64,000 bases of DNA from assembly GCA_050248955.1 (NCBI GenBank), contig JBFWRK010000006.1, forward strand, positions 62,001 to 126,000, written 5' to 3'. Under the pieces are notes generated by a model, which saw nothing but the letters and a program-made list of their open reading frames with translations, did not search any database and was not told the origin of the DNA. Below are positions 7,893 through 16,177 of the stretch, in pieces. The position numbers and the translations under genes are program-made. The first letter of the stretch is position 1. Each line of letters starts with the position of its first letter. The DNA is from JBFWRK01 sp050248955 (GTDB taxonomy: Bacteria; Actinomycetota; Acidimicrobiia; Acidimicrobiales; Ilumatobacteraceae).

Positions 7893-8924
7893 ATGGGACC
7901 GGCGTCCGTCGATCTGGACAGCCTCGGCGACCAGATCGACCGGATCGTCGCCGACGAGGGCTTGTCGGGAGTCGTTCGGGTCGACCTCCATGGCAGCGTC
8001 GCCGTCCAACGTGCGTACGGCCTGGCGCATCGGGGGCTCGGCATCCCCACGACGATCGACACGCAGTTCGCGATCGCCAGCGGCTCCAAAGGCCTCACTG
8101 CCCTGACGGTGATGAGCCTCGTCGAGCGCGGTGAGCTCGGCCTCGACACCACGGCGCGATCGGTGCTCGGCGAGGACCTCCCGCTGATCGATGACCGCGT
8201 CACCGTCGAGCAGCTCCTCGCGCACCGCTCGGGCATCGGTGACTACCTCGACGAGGACGAGGTGGACGACTGGAACGCCTACGTCATGACCGTTCCGGCG
8301 CATGAGCTCGCGACCACCGAGCAGTTCCTCCGGGTGTTGGACGGCCACCCGATGAAGCATGAACCAGGTGAGCGGTTCGTGTACTGCAATGGCGGCTACG
8401 TGGTGCTCGCGTTGATCGCCGAGCGCGCATCCGGTGTGCCGTTCCACGACCTGGTCGAGCAGCGGGTGTGCACGCCGGCCGGCATGATCGACACGGCGTT
8501 CCTGCGTTCCGACGAGCTGCCGGGTCGTGCCGCACTCGGCTACCTCGAGGACGATGGGCTGCGCACGAACGTCTTCCACCTCCCGGTGCGGGGCAACGGG
8601 GACGGTGGCATGTACACCACAGCGGCGGACGTCCACACGCTGTGGGATGCCTTGTTCGCCGGGCGGATCGTGTCTTCCGAGACCGTCGCCGAGATGGTGC
8701 GACCGCGCAGTGACCTGCCCGAGGACTCGATGCGCTACGGGCTCGGCTTCTGGCTCTACGAATCGACCGGCACAGTGTCGATCCACGGTTTCGATGCGGG
8801 CGCAGGGTTCGTCTCCGTGCGCGATCCCGGTGGACGGTTCACCTACACCGTCCTCAACAACAAGAGCCGAGGAGCCTGGCCGGTCAGTCAACGCCTCGAC
8901 GAACTGGTCGCAGCGTCGACGTGA
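7893..8924 (+). CDS. Serine hydrolase, beta-lactamase/PBP (S12) family
   Basis: About 343 residues. It has the nucleophile tetrad S-G-S-K at 63-66, the Y-C-N element at 164-166 (the class C YxN position) and HGF near the C-terminus, where the third motif is expected. There is no signal peptide, so the protein is probably cytosolic, like EstB-type esterases or D-aminopeptidases. ATG 7893 follows a short GGGA element. In-frame GTG 7866 and ATG 7869 are alternatives adding nine residues. A hairpin terminator separates it from the convergent lipoprotein hydrolase. Confidence 0.88.
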   Translation: MGPASVDLDSLGDQIDRIVADEGLSGVVRVDLHGSVAVQRAYGLAHRGLGIPTTIDTQFAIASGSKGLTALTVMSLVERGELGLDTTARSVLGEDLPLIDDRVTVEQLLAHRSGIGDYLDEDEVDDWNAYVMTVPAHELATTEQFLRVLDGHPMKHEPGERFVYCNGGYVVLALIAERASGVPFHDLVEQRVCTPAGMIDTAFLRSDELPGRAALGYLEDDGLRTNVFHLPVRGNGDGGMYTTAADVHTLWDALFAGRIVSSETVAEMVRPRSDLPEDSMRYGLGFWLYESTGTVSIHGFDAGAGFVSVRDPGGRFTYTVLNNKSRGAWPVSQRLDELVAAST

Positions 8925-8955
8925 TCATCGTCCCGTCTCCGGCGTCGGGCTGCAC

Positions 8956-8995
8956 GCGACAGCGGTGACCACTCGTCGGTGGCCACCGCTGTCGC
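8956..8995. terminator. Bidirectional hairpin terminator
   Basis: GCGACAGCGGTG pairs perfectly with CACCGCTGTCGC. After one mismatch CCAC pairs with GTGG around a TCGTCG loop. It sits between two convergent serine hydrolase genes. Confidence 0.7.
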
Positions 8996-9031
8996 CGCTT
9001 CGAAGAACGTCGGCGGGTCAGGGCGGTGAGC

Positions 9032-10303
9032 TCAGCCGGCCTCGCTGACCGCGGTGAGCGTCTCGATCGCCATGAACGCCTGTGGACCCGGAATGGCCGT
9101 GTTCGTCATCACCACGACGGCGGTGCCGTGCTCGGGGTCGTAGCCGAGGAACGCCGACTGGGCTTCACCGGTGCCCATGTGGCCGATGACGGTGATGGCC
9201 CCGTTCGCGTACTGCTCGAGCCCGAGCCCGTAGCCGTGGACGATGCCGAACTGTGAGAGGTCGTCACCGGGAGCGAACGCGTGCATCGCGGTCTGCGAGC
9301 CTGGCGAGAGCAGCGTTCCATCGGTCAGCGCGGTGGCGAACAGCAGCAGATCGCGACCGGTCGATTGCAGCGCACCGCCCGCGCCACCGATCGACGGGTG
9401 CGCACTGAAGGTCGCTTCGACGAACGAACCGTCGATCATCTTGTAGCCGATGGGCTTGTCGTCGGTGATCGCGCTCGTGTTCGTCATGCCGAGCGGCTCG
9501 ACGATCCGCGTGCGCACTTCGTCGGCCCACGGGTTGCCGGTCACCTGCTCGATGATCTCGCCCAACACGATGTAGTTGGTGTTCGAGTAGTGATGCGGCC
9601 CACCCGGGTCGCCCACCCGTCCGGCCGCCTCGGCGACGGCGATCAGCTCGGACGGCGTCCACTCGCGCTGCGGGTCGGTCAGCACCGCCGGCTGGTCGAT
9701 GTACTCACCGAGTCCACTGGTGTGCTGGAGGAGCTGGCGAGGAGTGATCCGGTCGGCGCCGGGGAGCTCGGGCAGGAAGCGGTCGATCCCCGCGTCGAGG
9801 TCGATGCTGCCTTCCTCGGCGAGTTGCAGCACGACCACCGCGACGACGGTCTTCGTGACGCTCCCGACGTTCCACGCCACGTCGGGATCGACGGGCCCGC
9901 TCGCCGGGTCGACAGCCGTCGTGCCAGCGGCGACCTCGGCGATCGTGCCGTCGCGATCGAGCAGCGCGATGCGCGCACCCACGAACTCACCTGCTGCGCG
10001 GTGCGACTCGAGGATGTCGCTCAGCAGCGCGCGGCGAGCAACGCTGGTCTCCGCGGTCGTCGGTGGCGCAGCGGTCGTGGGCGGCGCCGCCGTGGTCGGT
10101 GGTGCAGCGCTGGAGGGTGGTGCTGTCTCCGGGGTGCTCGGCGGTGCGGAGCTGGTCGGCGCGACGCCGGTACTGGGTGAGGCCTCGTCATCGTCGGAGG
10201 AGCATGCGGTCGCGGTCAGCAGGAGACCCGCTGCGACCACCGTCGCTGCGACGTGGGCGAGGCGACGGAGACCGGGTGTGTGGGAGGTGGTGTATGAGTT
10301 CAT
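9032..10303 (-). CDS. Lipoprotein serine hydrolase, beta-lactamase/PBP (S12) family
   Basis: A 423-residue exported lipoprotein. Residues 1-34 form a signal peptide ending in the lipobox LTATAC (C34). Residues 45-88 are a Ser/Thr/Pro/Ala linker with repeated APPTTA units. The S12 catalytic domain has S-V-T-K at 148-151, Y-S-N at 239-241 and HMGTG near residue 390. It is likely anchored outside the membrane and acts on peptidoglycan-like peptides or esters; the substrate is unknown. A GACAAT -10-like box ends six bases before the ATG, suggesting a leaderless message. A close architectural twin is encoded at 32592-33860. Confidence 0.92.
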   Translation of the reverse strand: MNSYTTSHTPGLRRLAHVAATVVAAGLLLTATACSSDDDEASPSTGVAPTSSAPPSTPETAPPSSAAPPTTAAPPTTAAPPTTAETSVARRALLSDILESHRAAGEFVGARIALLDRDGTIAEVAAGTTAVDPASGPVDPDVAWNVGSVTKTVVAVVVLQLAEEGSIDLDAGIDRFLPELPGADRITPRQLLQHTSGLGEYIDQPAVLTDPQREWTPSELIAVAEAAGRVGDPGGPHHYSNTNYIVLGEIIEQVTGNPWADEVRTRIVEPLGMTNTSAITDDKPIGYKMIDGSFVEATFSAHPSIGGAGGALQSTGRDLLLFATALTDGTLLSPGSQTAMHAFAPGDDLSQFGIVHGYGLGLEQYANGAITVIGHMGTGEAQSAFLGYDPEHGTAVVVMTNTAIPGPQAFMAIETLTAVSEAG

Positions 10304-10506
10304 GCCGCGATTGTCAGCCGCGCAACCCGGACGCGTCGTCGGTCAGGGTGCCGATTCTGCGCGGTCGCCGCTCCTCCCTTTGTCGAACTCCGAGCGTCGT
10401 CGACATCCGCCCATTGGAGGACGACATCACCACGCGGGCCAGTCGTCGAAGGCCGATTTCGGGCTGCGGTACTCTCCCGCTCACGCCACGACGGAGGGAG
10501 TGATCG

Positions 10507-10779
10507 ATGCCCGTCTTGATGATTGGTGAAGTGCCGAACCTGACCGAGGAGATCTACGGCGGGATGGTGGGCCAGATGATGCCGCTCATGCGTGCTTCGA
10601 AAGGCTTCATCTCGCATTCCGGCGGGCCGAGCCCCAACGGCGGTTGGCGCGTCGTCGAGATCTGGGAGTCCGAAGAAGACGGCCAGACGTGGTTCGACGA
10701 GAACGTCAAGCCCAACCTCCCGCCTGACATCATCCCGGATCGGCGGTACTACCCGCTTCACACGGCCTTCACCAGGTAG
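10507..10779 (+). CDS. Small hypothetical protein, ABM-like barrel
   Basis: A 90-residue cytosolic protein, MPVLMIGEVPNLTEE, with a central helix carrying many methionines and the strand GGWRVVEIWESEEDGQTWFDENV. This last segment resembles the second half of dimeric alpha/beta-barrel (ABM-like) proteins. The exact family is not recognised. A strong GGAGG Shine-Dalgarno precedes the ATG by about 8 bases, supporting the start. It is convergent with the SnoaL gene, only 31 bp away. Confidence 0.75.
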   Translation: MPVLMIGEVPNLTEEIYGGMVGQMMPLMRASKGFISHSGGPSPNGGWRVVEIWESEEDGQTWFDENVKPNLPPDIIPDRRYYPLHTAFTR

Positions 10780-10810
10780 GCCACATCGCACCAGACGTCA
10801 TCGGCAGACG

Positions 10811-11227
10811 TCAGGCCATGGCGGGTACGACGCCGAGCTGCTGCAAGAAGCCGAGGGTGTCCCAGACCTGCCAGGTCTCGGCGATCTTGGCGTCGCGCAT
10901 CCGGTGGATGGAGATCGCGCTGACCTCGACCCGCCGACCGGTAGGTGGAATACCGTTCAGCTCCGCGACGTGTTCGCCGGTGCCGGTCCAGCGCACGACC
11001 ACGTTGTCGCCTGACGAGAAGATGTCATTGATCTCCCAATGGCCATTCACACCGGTTTGGTACGTCGAGACAGTGGCCACCATCCCTTCGGGTCCGTCAG
11101 GCGCCGGGACCTGCGGGTCGTGCATCCTGTGATCGGGGGTGAACAAGTCGGCTGCCAACTCGTTCTTGCGGCCGTTGTTCATCTCCTCGTAGGCCCGGCG
11201 GACAACGGCTTCGTGCTCTGCGGACAT
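10811..11227 (-). CDS. SnoaL-like ester cyclase family protein
   Basis: A 138-residue NTF2-fold protein. VRRAYEEMNNGR, DHRMHDPQVPAPDGPEG, DIFSSGDNVVVRWTGTGEH and the C-terminal AISIHRMRDAKIAETWQVWD match the SnoaL polyketide-cyclase-like family. In secondary metabolism SnoaL closes rings by aldol condensation; stand-alone genes like this are mostly uncharacterised. ATG 11227 is preceded by GGAGGAAACC, a strong Shine-Dalgarno, and is preferred to the in-frame start ten codons earlier. Confidence 0.9.
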   Translation of the reverse strand: MSAEHEAVVRRAYEEMNNGRKNELAADLFTPDHRMHDPQVPAPDGPEGMVATVSTYQTGVNGHWEINDIFSSGDNVVVRWTGTGEHVAELNGIPPTGRRVEVSAISIHRMRDAKIAETWQVWDTLGFLQQLGVVPAMA

Positions 11228-11368
11228 GGTTTCCTCCTTCAAGGGTTCGCTTCGCACAGTTCGCCGTTCGGCCGCTGACGGATCACTCGATCCATCGCAC
11301 GAGGGACGTGCGCGGTCGCGACCGCGACAGGACCAGTCGGTGCCGCCGACCCTCGAGCGCGAGCGCGG

Positions 11369-11893
11369 TCAGGCTCCTTCGGCAAACGCCGTGGTCCCGG
11401 CGGCGTCGAGGGGGTTCCGGATCAGCTCGAGGAGGCGCATGCCCAACCCGTAGGTGTTGATCGTGGCTGGCGCGGCGATGCGAAGGATGCAGCCATCGGG
11501 CAGGTCGAGCTCCCCGTGCCCGGTGATCGCCTTCAACCGACCGCTCGCGACGAGGTCGCAGACGCGACGGTCGTCGACGGCGAGGATCTCGGCCGTGGCC
11601 TGGAAGTGCACCGACGACGGAGGCCCGAGCGGGAGCCGGCGGATCGGGATGGAGACTGCGACGTGCGGGTTGGTGGCGATGTTGCGGGCCTTGCGACTGG
11701 AACGGAGCGTGCTGACGAACAGGGCGTCGTCGACCAGTTCGTAGAGCACGCCGGCGACGTGTGGACGCCCTCGCTGCGAGACGGTGGCGAGCGTGGCGAA
11801 CGAGCGCTTGGTGAGGGCGCGTCGGGTGGACGCGGGATCGGGCGAACGGAGCGAGCCGTTGGCGGTGGAGGGCGGGATGTCGATGCTGTGCAT
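11369..11893 (-). CDS. Pyridoxamine 5'-phosphate oxidase-like FMN/F420 split-barrel protein
   Basis: A 174-residue protein with the split-barrel signature SFATLATVSQRGRPHVAGVLYELVDDALFVSTLRSSRKARNI, followed by PHVAVSIPIRR. Such proteins bind FMN, F420 or haem and reduce or bind small molecules; the cofactor cannot be assigned here. ATG 11893 was chosen because homology starts a few residues later and an upstream ATG at 11941 would cross into the divergent regulator. It is divergent from the AraC regulator, a possible regulator-target pair. Confidence 0.83.
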   Translation of the reverse strand: MHSIDIPPSTANGSLRSPDPASTRRALTKRSFATLATVSQRGRPHVAGVLYELVDDALFVSTLRSSRKARNIATNPHVAVSIPIRRLPLGPPSSVHFQATAEILAVDDRRVCDLVASGRLKAITGHGELDLPDGCILRIAAPATINTYGLGMRLLELIRNPLDAAGTTAFAEGA

Positions 11894-11967
11894 GGAGGTC
11901 ACTCCAACAGCTCGCGTCGAGAGCTGCCATGGGTAGAACACTTGATCTCATACGTGATCGTCTCGAC

Positions 11968-11973
11968 TACGGT
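11968..11973 (+). promoter_or_regulatory. -10 box of a leaderless promoter for the AraC regulator
   Basis: TACGGT ends six bases before GTG 11980. It indicates a leaderless mRNA and argues against the in-frame ATG 11929, which lies upstream of this box. Confidence 0.5.
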
Positions 11974-11979
11974 GTCGGC

Positions 11980-12930
11980 GTGGACGTCATCGCCGGCTTG
12001 CTCGACGGGCCACGGGCACGTCAGGCGTTCCTGCTCCGGGCCGTGTTCGATCCGCCGTGGTCGATCCACGTCGCCGACCGCGCCCCACTGTCGATCGTTG
12101 CCATGCTGCGTGGCGACGCGTGGATGACCCCGACCGGCGGAGCGCCGGTCCGACTCGTCGCCGGCGACATCGCTGTCGTGCTCGGCCCCGACCCGTACGA
12201 CTTCGCCGACGCGCCAGACTCGATGACGCAGGTCGTGATCCATCCCGGGCAACGATGCACGACGCCGGACGGCAAGGATCTGGTCTACGCGATGAGCCAA
12301 GGCATCCGTACGTGGGGCACGAGTGCCGATGGTCGGACGTCGATGCTGATCGGTACCTACGAACACGTCAGCGAGCTGGGCCATCGATTGCTCGCCGCGC
12401 TCCCTCAGTCGTTGGTCGTTCCCCGTTCGGCAATCGATTCGCCGCTCGTCGAGCTCCTCGACGACGAGATCGGCAAGGACGTCCCGGGTCAGCAGGTCGT
12501 GCTCGATCGATTGCTCGACCTGTTGCTGGTCGCGGTGCTCAGGGCGTGGCTCGCCGAAGCCGACGCCGACGAAACCCGCTGGTATCGAGCCAGCGCCGAT
12601 CCCGTCGTCGGGCCGGCATTGCGGCTGCTCCAGAACAACCTCGCCCATCCGTGGACGGTCGAGCACCTCGCGGCCGAGGTCGGCAGCTCGAGAGCGACCC
12701 TCGCGAGGCGGTTCAGCGAGTTGGTGGGTGAACCGCCGATGGCGTTTCTCACCGAACAGCGGCTCGCGCTTGCCGCCGACCTGCTGCTCGAGCCCGGCAT
12801 CACGGTCGGCGCCGTCGCCGATCGAGTCGGGTACGCGACGCCCTACGCGTTCAGCGCGGCTTTCAAACGCGTGCGTGGCGCGAGCCCGCGGGAGCATCGC
12901 CGGCGGCTCGCTGCCGTGGTCGACGGCTGA
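11980..12930 (+). CDS. AraC-family transcriptional regulator with cupin-type sensor domain
   Basis: A 316-residue regulator. Residues 1-170 form a cupin-like ligand domain of the kind opening VIAGLLDGPRARQAFLLRAVFDPPWS, found in many actinobacterial AraC proteins. The C-terminal 100 residues carry two helix-turn-helix motifs: WTVEHLAAEVGSSRATLARRF, and VGAVADRVGYATPYAFSAAFKR with the family SPREHRR end. GTG 11980 matches the usual N-terminus MDV. The effector is unknown; the divergent split-barrel gene at 11369 is the nearest candidate target. Confidence 0.9.
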   Translation: MDVIAGLLDGPRARQAFLLRAVFDPPWSIHVADRAPLSIVAMLRGDAWMTPTGGAPVRLVAGDIAVVLGPDPYDFADAPDSMTQVVIHPGQRCTTPDGKDLVYAMSQGIRTWGTSADGRTSMLIGTYEHVSELGHRLLAALPQSLVVPRSAIDSPLVELLDDEIGKDVPGQQVVLDRLLDLLLVAVLRAWLAEADADETRWYRASADPVVGPALRLLQNNLAHPWTVEHLAAEVGSSRATLARRFSELVGEPPMAFLTEQRLALAADLLLEPGITVGAVADRVGYATPYAFSAAFKRVRGASPREHRRRLAAVVDG

Positions 12931-12960
12931 GGTGGAGCCGTCTCGAACATCGACGAAGGA

Positions 12961-12997
12961 GGCAGAGTTCTGCACGCCAGGCGTGCAGAACTCTGCC
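12961..12997. terminator. Perfect 18-bp stem hairpin, bidirectional terminator
   Basis: GGCAGAGTTCTGCACGCC pairs without mismatch with GGCGTGCAGAACTCTGCC across a single A. It lies exactly between the convergent AraC (ends 12930) and PlsC (ends 13030) genes. Confidence 0.85.
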
Positions 12998-13029
12998 GAC
13001 GTCGCGTGGTTGGGTGCCCGTCGGGGTCG

Positions 13030-13794
13030 TCACTTCGAGAGGTCGGGGGCGGTTCGCAGCGGTGCGTACTCGTCGACGTAGTCCTGGCGGCAGAGGCGCC
13101 GTATCTCGGCCATGAACCGGTCGGTGATCTCGCGTCGAGCCCGGTTCGTGCTCGTCGTGAACCCGGCTTCGGCCGGGCGGATCGGCTCACCGACGGCGAT
13201 CGTGGCATGCCGGAACGGGCGCACCAGCCGCGCACCCGTCGGCAGGACCTGGTTCGTGCCGATGATGCCGACCGGCACGATCGGCGCGCCCGTGGTGAGC
13301 GCGAGGTGCGCGGCACCGGAGTGCCCACGGTGCAGCAGCCCGTCCCGTGATCGAGTTCCCTCGGGGAACAACCCGACCACATCACCGCGCTCGAGGACGC
13401 GGCCGACTTGGGCGAACGCCCGGACGAGATCGCCCGGATTCTCACGTCGGATCGGGATCATCCCGGCGCCGCAGAACAGCCAGTTCGTGATCCGCCGGTC
13501 GGTGTACTCGGCCTTGCCGAGCACGGCCACCGGTCGCGGCAGGGCGAACATCAACAGCACGGAGTCGAAGAACGAAACGTGGTTCGCGACCACGATCGCC
13601 GGTCCTTCCGTCGGCAGGTTCTCCGGGTGCTCGACATCGAGGCGGATCAGACCGCGTCGGGCCGGGGCGGTGAGCAGGCGGGCGACTTCGTACGCGCTGC
13701 CGTGGTCCTGCCAATCACGCACCATCGGCGCCACCCATCGTCGGACGATGTCGACCACGACATGACCATGACCCGGTTGCCCGCCCCGCCCCAA
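13030..13794 (-). CDS. plsC: 1-acyl-sn-glycerol-3-phosphate acyltransferase (PlsC-type)
   Basis: A 254-residue acyltransferase that would add the second acyl chain to lysophosphatidate at the inner membrane. The catalytic motif NHVSFFD (H72, D77) and the phosphate-binding FPEGTRSRDG (143-152) are intact, and IPIRRENPG near 114-121 is the third block. The N-terminal 12-20 residues are not conserved, so GTG at 13758 is a good alternative start. That choice would place a possible DosR-like box (13793-13810) upstream of the gene rather than on its start codon. Confidence 0.9.
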   Translation of the reverse strand: MGRGGQPGHGHVVVDIVRRWVAPMVRDWQDHGSAYEVARLLTAPARRGLIRLDVEHPENLPTEGPAIVVANHVSFFDSVLLMFALPRPVAVLGKAEYTDRRITNWLFCGAGMIPIRRENPGDLVRAFAQVGRVLERGDVVGLFPEGTRSRDGLLHRGHSGAAHLALTTGAPIVPVGIIGTNQVLPTGARLVRPFRHATIAVGEPIRPAEAGFTTSTNRARREITDRFMAEIRRLCRQDYVDEYAPLRTAPDLSK

Positions 13795-13810
13795 GGGTCC
13801 AAGGTCCCAA
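13793..13810. promoter_or_regulatory. Candidate DosR/DevR-like box upstream of plsC
   Basis: AAGGGTCCAAGGTCCCAA, read on the minus strand as TTGGGACCTTGGACCC, resembles the dormancy regulator consensus TTSGGGACTWWAGTCCCSAA with three core mismatches. It is a motif match only. No DosR gene lies in the window. Confidence 0.3.
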
Positions 13811-13837
13811 CCGGCACCCGAGCTGGCCCGACCGGGG

Positions 13838-13865
13838 CTCAGCGGTACTCAGCGGTACTCAGCGG
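13838..13865. repeat. Short tandem repeat, 10-bp unit
   Basis: CTCAGCGGTA occurs nearly three times head to tail across the 3' end and stop codon of the polymerase gene. Probably replication slippage; no function is evident. Confidence 0.6.
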
Positions 13866-14944
13866 ATGACCTCGCCGCCCTCCTCGCCTGCCGTCGCTCG
13901 TCCAGGCAGATCGAGCACGACTCGGACGCCGATGTGCCGCACAGGTCGATCGACATCGAAGCGGTCGAGGACGACGAGTGCATGGCGAACCACATCGGCC
14001 GGATCCGTCGTCGGCTCGGCGAGCTTGCCGATCTTGGTCCGCGTGAAGAACGAGGCCGTGCGGATCTTGACCGCAACGTGCGTGACGCTGCGCCCTTCGG
14101 CGACCACTGATCCCGTCACCTCGATCGCCAATCGGGTCATGTGATCCTCGATCTCGGCCCGTCCCGTCAGATCGCGCTCGAACGTCACCTCTCGGCTGCG
14201 CGAGCGCGAGACGTAGGGCTCGTCGACGACGCGTGAGTCGTCGCCGCCGAGGGCGAGCACCTTGAGCGACGGGCCGATCCGCGGTCCGAACCTACGCGCC
14301 AGCTCGTGGTGGTCGCAGGTCGCCAGATCGACGACGGTGTGGATGCCCATCTCGGCGAGATGCTCAGCGGTGCGCTGTCCGATGCCCCAGATCGCCGTGA
14401 CCGGCCTGGCCCCCATGGTCTCGAACCACGTCGCACGGGTGAGGCGGGCAACGCCGCCCGGCTTGGCGAAACCCGTTGCGATCTTGGCCTGCAGCTTCGT
14501 CTCCCCGATCCCCACCGCGAAGGTGAGGCCGGTGTCGGCGAGCACCCTCGCCTTGATCGCGTGGGCGAGCGCTTCGGGGTCGTCCGTGGTCGCTCCGACG
14601 AACGCTTCGTCCCAGCCCCAGACCTCCACCACCACCGGGAGCGAGCGCAAGGTGGCCATGACGCTCGCCGAAGCCTGCTCGTAGGCAGGGCGATCGGACG
14701 GCAGGAACACCGCGTCCGGACAGCGCCGCGCCGCCGCGGCGAGTGGCATGCCGGACCGGATCCCGAACGCCCGTGCCTCGTACGACGCCGTCGCCACCAC
14801 CTGGCGCCGCCGATTCGGGTTCCCGTCACCACCGACGACCACCGGGCGGCCGGCGAGCTCGGGGCGGCGCAGGACCTCCACCGCGGCCAAGAACTGATCG
14901 AGGTCGACGTGCAGGATCCAGTCGGCCGCCGCAGGCACCGTCAC
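13859..14944 (-). CDS. dinB: Y-family DNA polymerase IV, DinB2/DinP type
   Basis: A 361-residue translesion polymerase. LHVDLDQFLAAVE at 11-23 holds two catalytic aspartates (D14, D16), and EVWGWDEAFVG at 107-116 holds D112-E113. The tyrosine-serine normally before this DE pair is WGW, as I recall for mycobacterial DinB2 proteins. AVGIGETKLQAKIATGFAKPGG, AIWGIGQRT and SRSREVTFERDL are the palm, helix-hairpin-helix and little-finger landmarks. There is no C-terminal beta-clamp QxxLF-type motif: the protein ends GEEGGEVIR. Two nearby GTG codons (14944, 14938) are possible starts. Confidence 0.93.
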   Translation of the reverse strand: MTVPAAADWILHVDLDQFLAAVEVLRRPELAGRPVVVGGDGNPNRRRQVVATASYEARAFGIRSGMPLAAAARRCPDAVFLPSDRPAYEQASASVMATLRSLPVVVEVWGWDEAFVGATTDDPEALAHAIKARVLADTGLTFAVGIGETKLQAKIATGFAKPGGVARLTRATWFETMGARPVTAIWGIGQRTAEHLAEMGIHTVVDLATCDHHELARRFGPRIGPSLKVLALGGDDSRVVDEPYVSRSRSREVTFERDLTGRAEIEDHMTRLAIEVTGSVVAEGRSVTHVAVKIRTASFFTRTKIGKLAEPTTDPADVVRHALVVLDRFDVDRPVRHIGVRVVLDLPGRATAGEEGGEVIR

Positions 14945-14995
14945 AGTGTTGCGCGATGCGGCCGGCTCGGGGTGACGATCGGGCTGGGGCTGGGG

Positions 14996-15313
14996 CTACA
15001 GCGCGGTGGATGCAGCGATCTCGTGCTGCATCACCGTCGCGCTTCGGATCGCGACGGCCTGTTCTGCGGTCGGGCCCGACCCTCTGAAGGCTTCGACCGA
15101 CTCAGCCGATGCCCAGTGCTCGAAGACGTTGATCCGGTCAGGCTCGATGGGATCGGCCGAGAGGTGGAAGTCGAGGCACCCGTCGGTCGCCCGCGCGGCG
15201 AGGATCACCTCGCGACACGACTGCACGTACGCGTCGCGATCGGCTTCATCGACGTAGAGCGAACCGGACACGATGATCACCGGGGCATCGTCGCACATGG
15301 TCTCGTCGTTCAT
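14996..15313 (-). CDS. Antibiotic biosynthesis monooxygenase-like (putative quinol monooxygenase)
   Basis: About 105 residues forming a dimeric alpha/beta barrel. IIVSGSLYVDEADRDAYVQSCREVILAARATDGCLDFHLSADP, then INVFEHWASAESVEAFRGSGP, is the standard ABM layout. Relatives such as YgiN oxidise quinols or act on aromatic substrates without cofactor. Starts at 15313 or 15298 are both possible; the methionine-containing N-terminus is not conserved. It is divergent from uridine phosphorylase. Confidence 0.88.
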   Translation of the reverse strand: MNDETMCDDAPVIIVSGSLYVDEADRDAYVQSCREVILAARATDGCLDFHLSADPIEPDRINVFEHWASAESVEAFRGSGPTAEQAVAIRSATVMQHEIAASTAL

Positions 15314-15376
15314 ACGGACACACGACTCGCGGCAGGGAAGCTCATCGCCCGACGTGGCCCTATTAGCGTGCGTCAC

Positions 15377-16171
15377 ATGGCCGACAGCGATCGCCTCTAT
15401 CACATCGGTTTCGGCCCGTCGGACATCCCCGAACGACCGCGGATCGCGTTGCTGAGCGGTGATCCCGGCCGGTCCGAGCTGATCGGCATGGAGCACCTCA
15501 CGAACGGGCGGGAGCTCTCCCGCAACCGCGGCCTCGACAACTTCCTCGCGCTCCTGCCGGGAGGCGAGCCGGTCGTGTGCGCGACGAGCGGGATGGGTGC
15601 GCCCTCGATGAGCATCGTGGTGAACGAGCTCGTGCAGGTCGGCATCAGCTGCATCATCCGCATCGGGACGTGCGGGTCGATCCAGCCACACGTACGCGTC
15701 GGCGACGTGGTCATCTCGTCCGGCGCACTGTGCCGCCAGGGCGCGGCGGCGGACATCGCACCGACGGAGTTCCCGGCGACGGCCGATCCGTTCCTGACCG
15801 TCCAGCTGGCGTCGGCTGCGGCAGAGGCGGGCATCGCCCATCACGTCGGGATCACGGCGAGCGTCGACACGTTCTACGAGGGTCAGGAGCGGTCCGCTTC
15901 CTCGGCGAACCCTCAGCTCATGCGCTCGCTCGTCGGCATGATCGACGAGTACGTCGGGCTGCGGATCCTCAACCTCGAGATGGAGTCGGGCACCTTGTTC
16001 AAGATGGGCCTCGTGTACGGGTTCGCGGCAGCCGCGGTGTGCGGTGTCGTTGCGCAACGCACCGAGGACGAGCGGCCCCGCCTCGACCTGAAGGATCAGG
16101 CCGTGGACAACGCGCTCCACGTCGCGATCCTCGGTGCCGGTCGCTGGGCTGCGGCCAACCCGGCAGGCTGA
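15377..16171 (+). CDS. udp: Uridine phosphorylase (nucleoside phosphorylase family)
   Basis: A 264-residue protein closely following E. coli Udp from end to end. LLSGDPGRSELI binds phosphate, IRIGTCGSIQPHVRVGDVV is the family core, ASVDTFYEGQER contacts the base, and NLEMESGTLFKM binds ribose. It would split uridine to uracil and ribose-1-phosphate for pyrimidine salvage. The ATG has a TATTAG-like box about 10 bases upstream, so the message may be leaderless. It is convergent with the crotonase, 6 bp apart. Confidence 0.93.
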   Translation: MADSDRLYHIGFGPSDIPERPRIALLSGDPGRSELIGMEHLTNGRELSRNRGLDNFLALLPGGEPVVCATSGMGAPSMSIVVNELVQVGISCIIRIGTCGSIQPHVRVGDVVISSGALCRQGAAADIAPTEFPATADPFLTVQLASAAAEAGIAHHVGITASVDTFYEGQERSASSANPQLMRSLVGMIDEYVGLRILNLEMESGTLFKMGLVYGFAAAAVCGVVAQRTEDERPRLDLKDQAVDNALHVAILGAGRWAAANPAG

Positions 16172-16177
16172 CGATCA

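Noticed and set aside
13838..13865. 10-bp tandem repeat as an attachment site
   Set aside because: There is no integrase, tRNA or mobile gene nearby; it is a short slippage repeat at a gene end.
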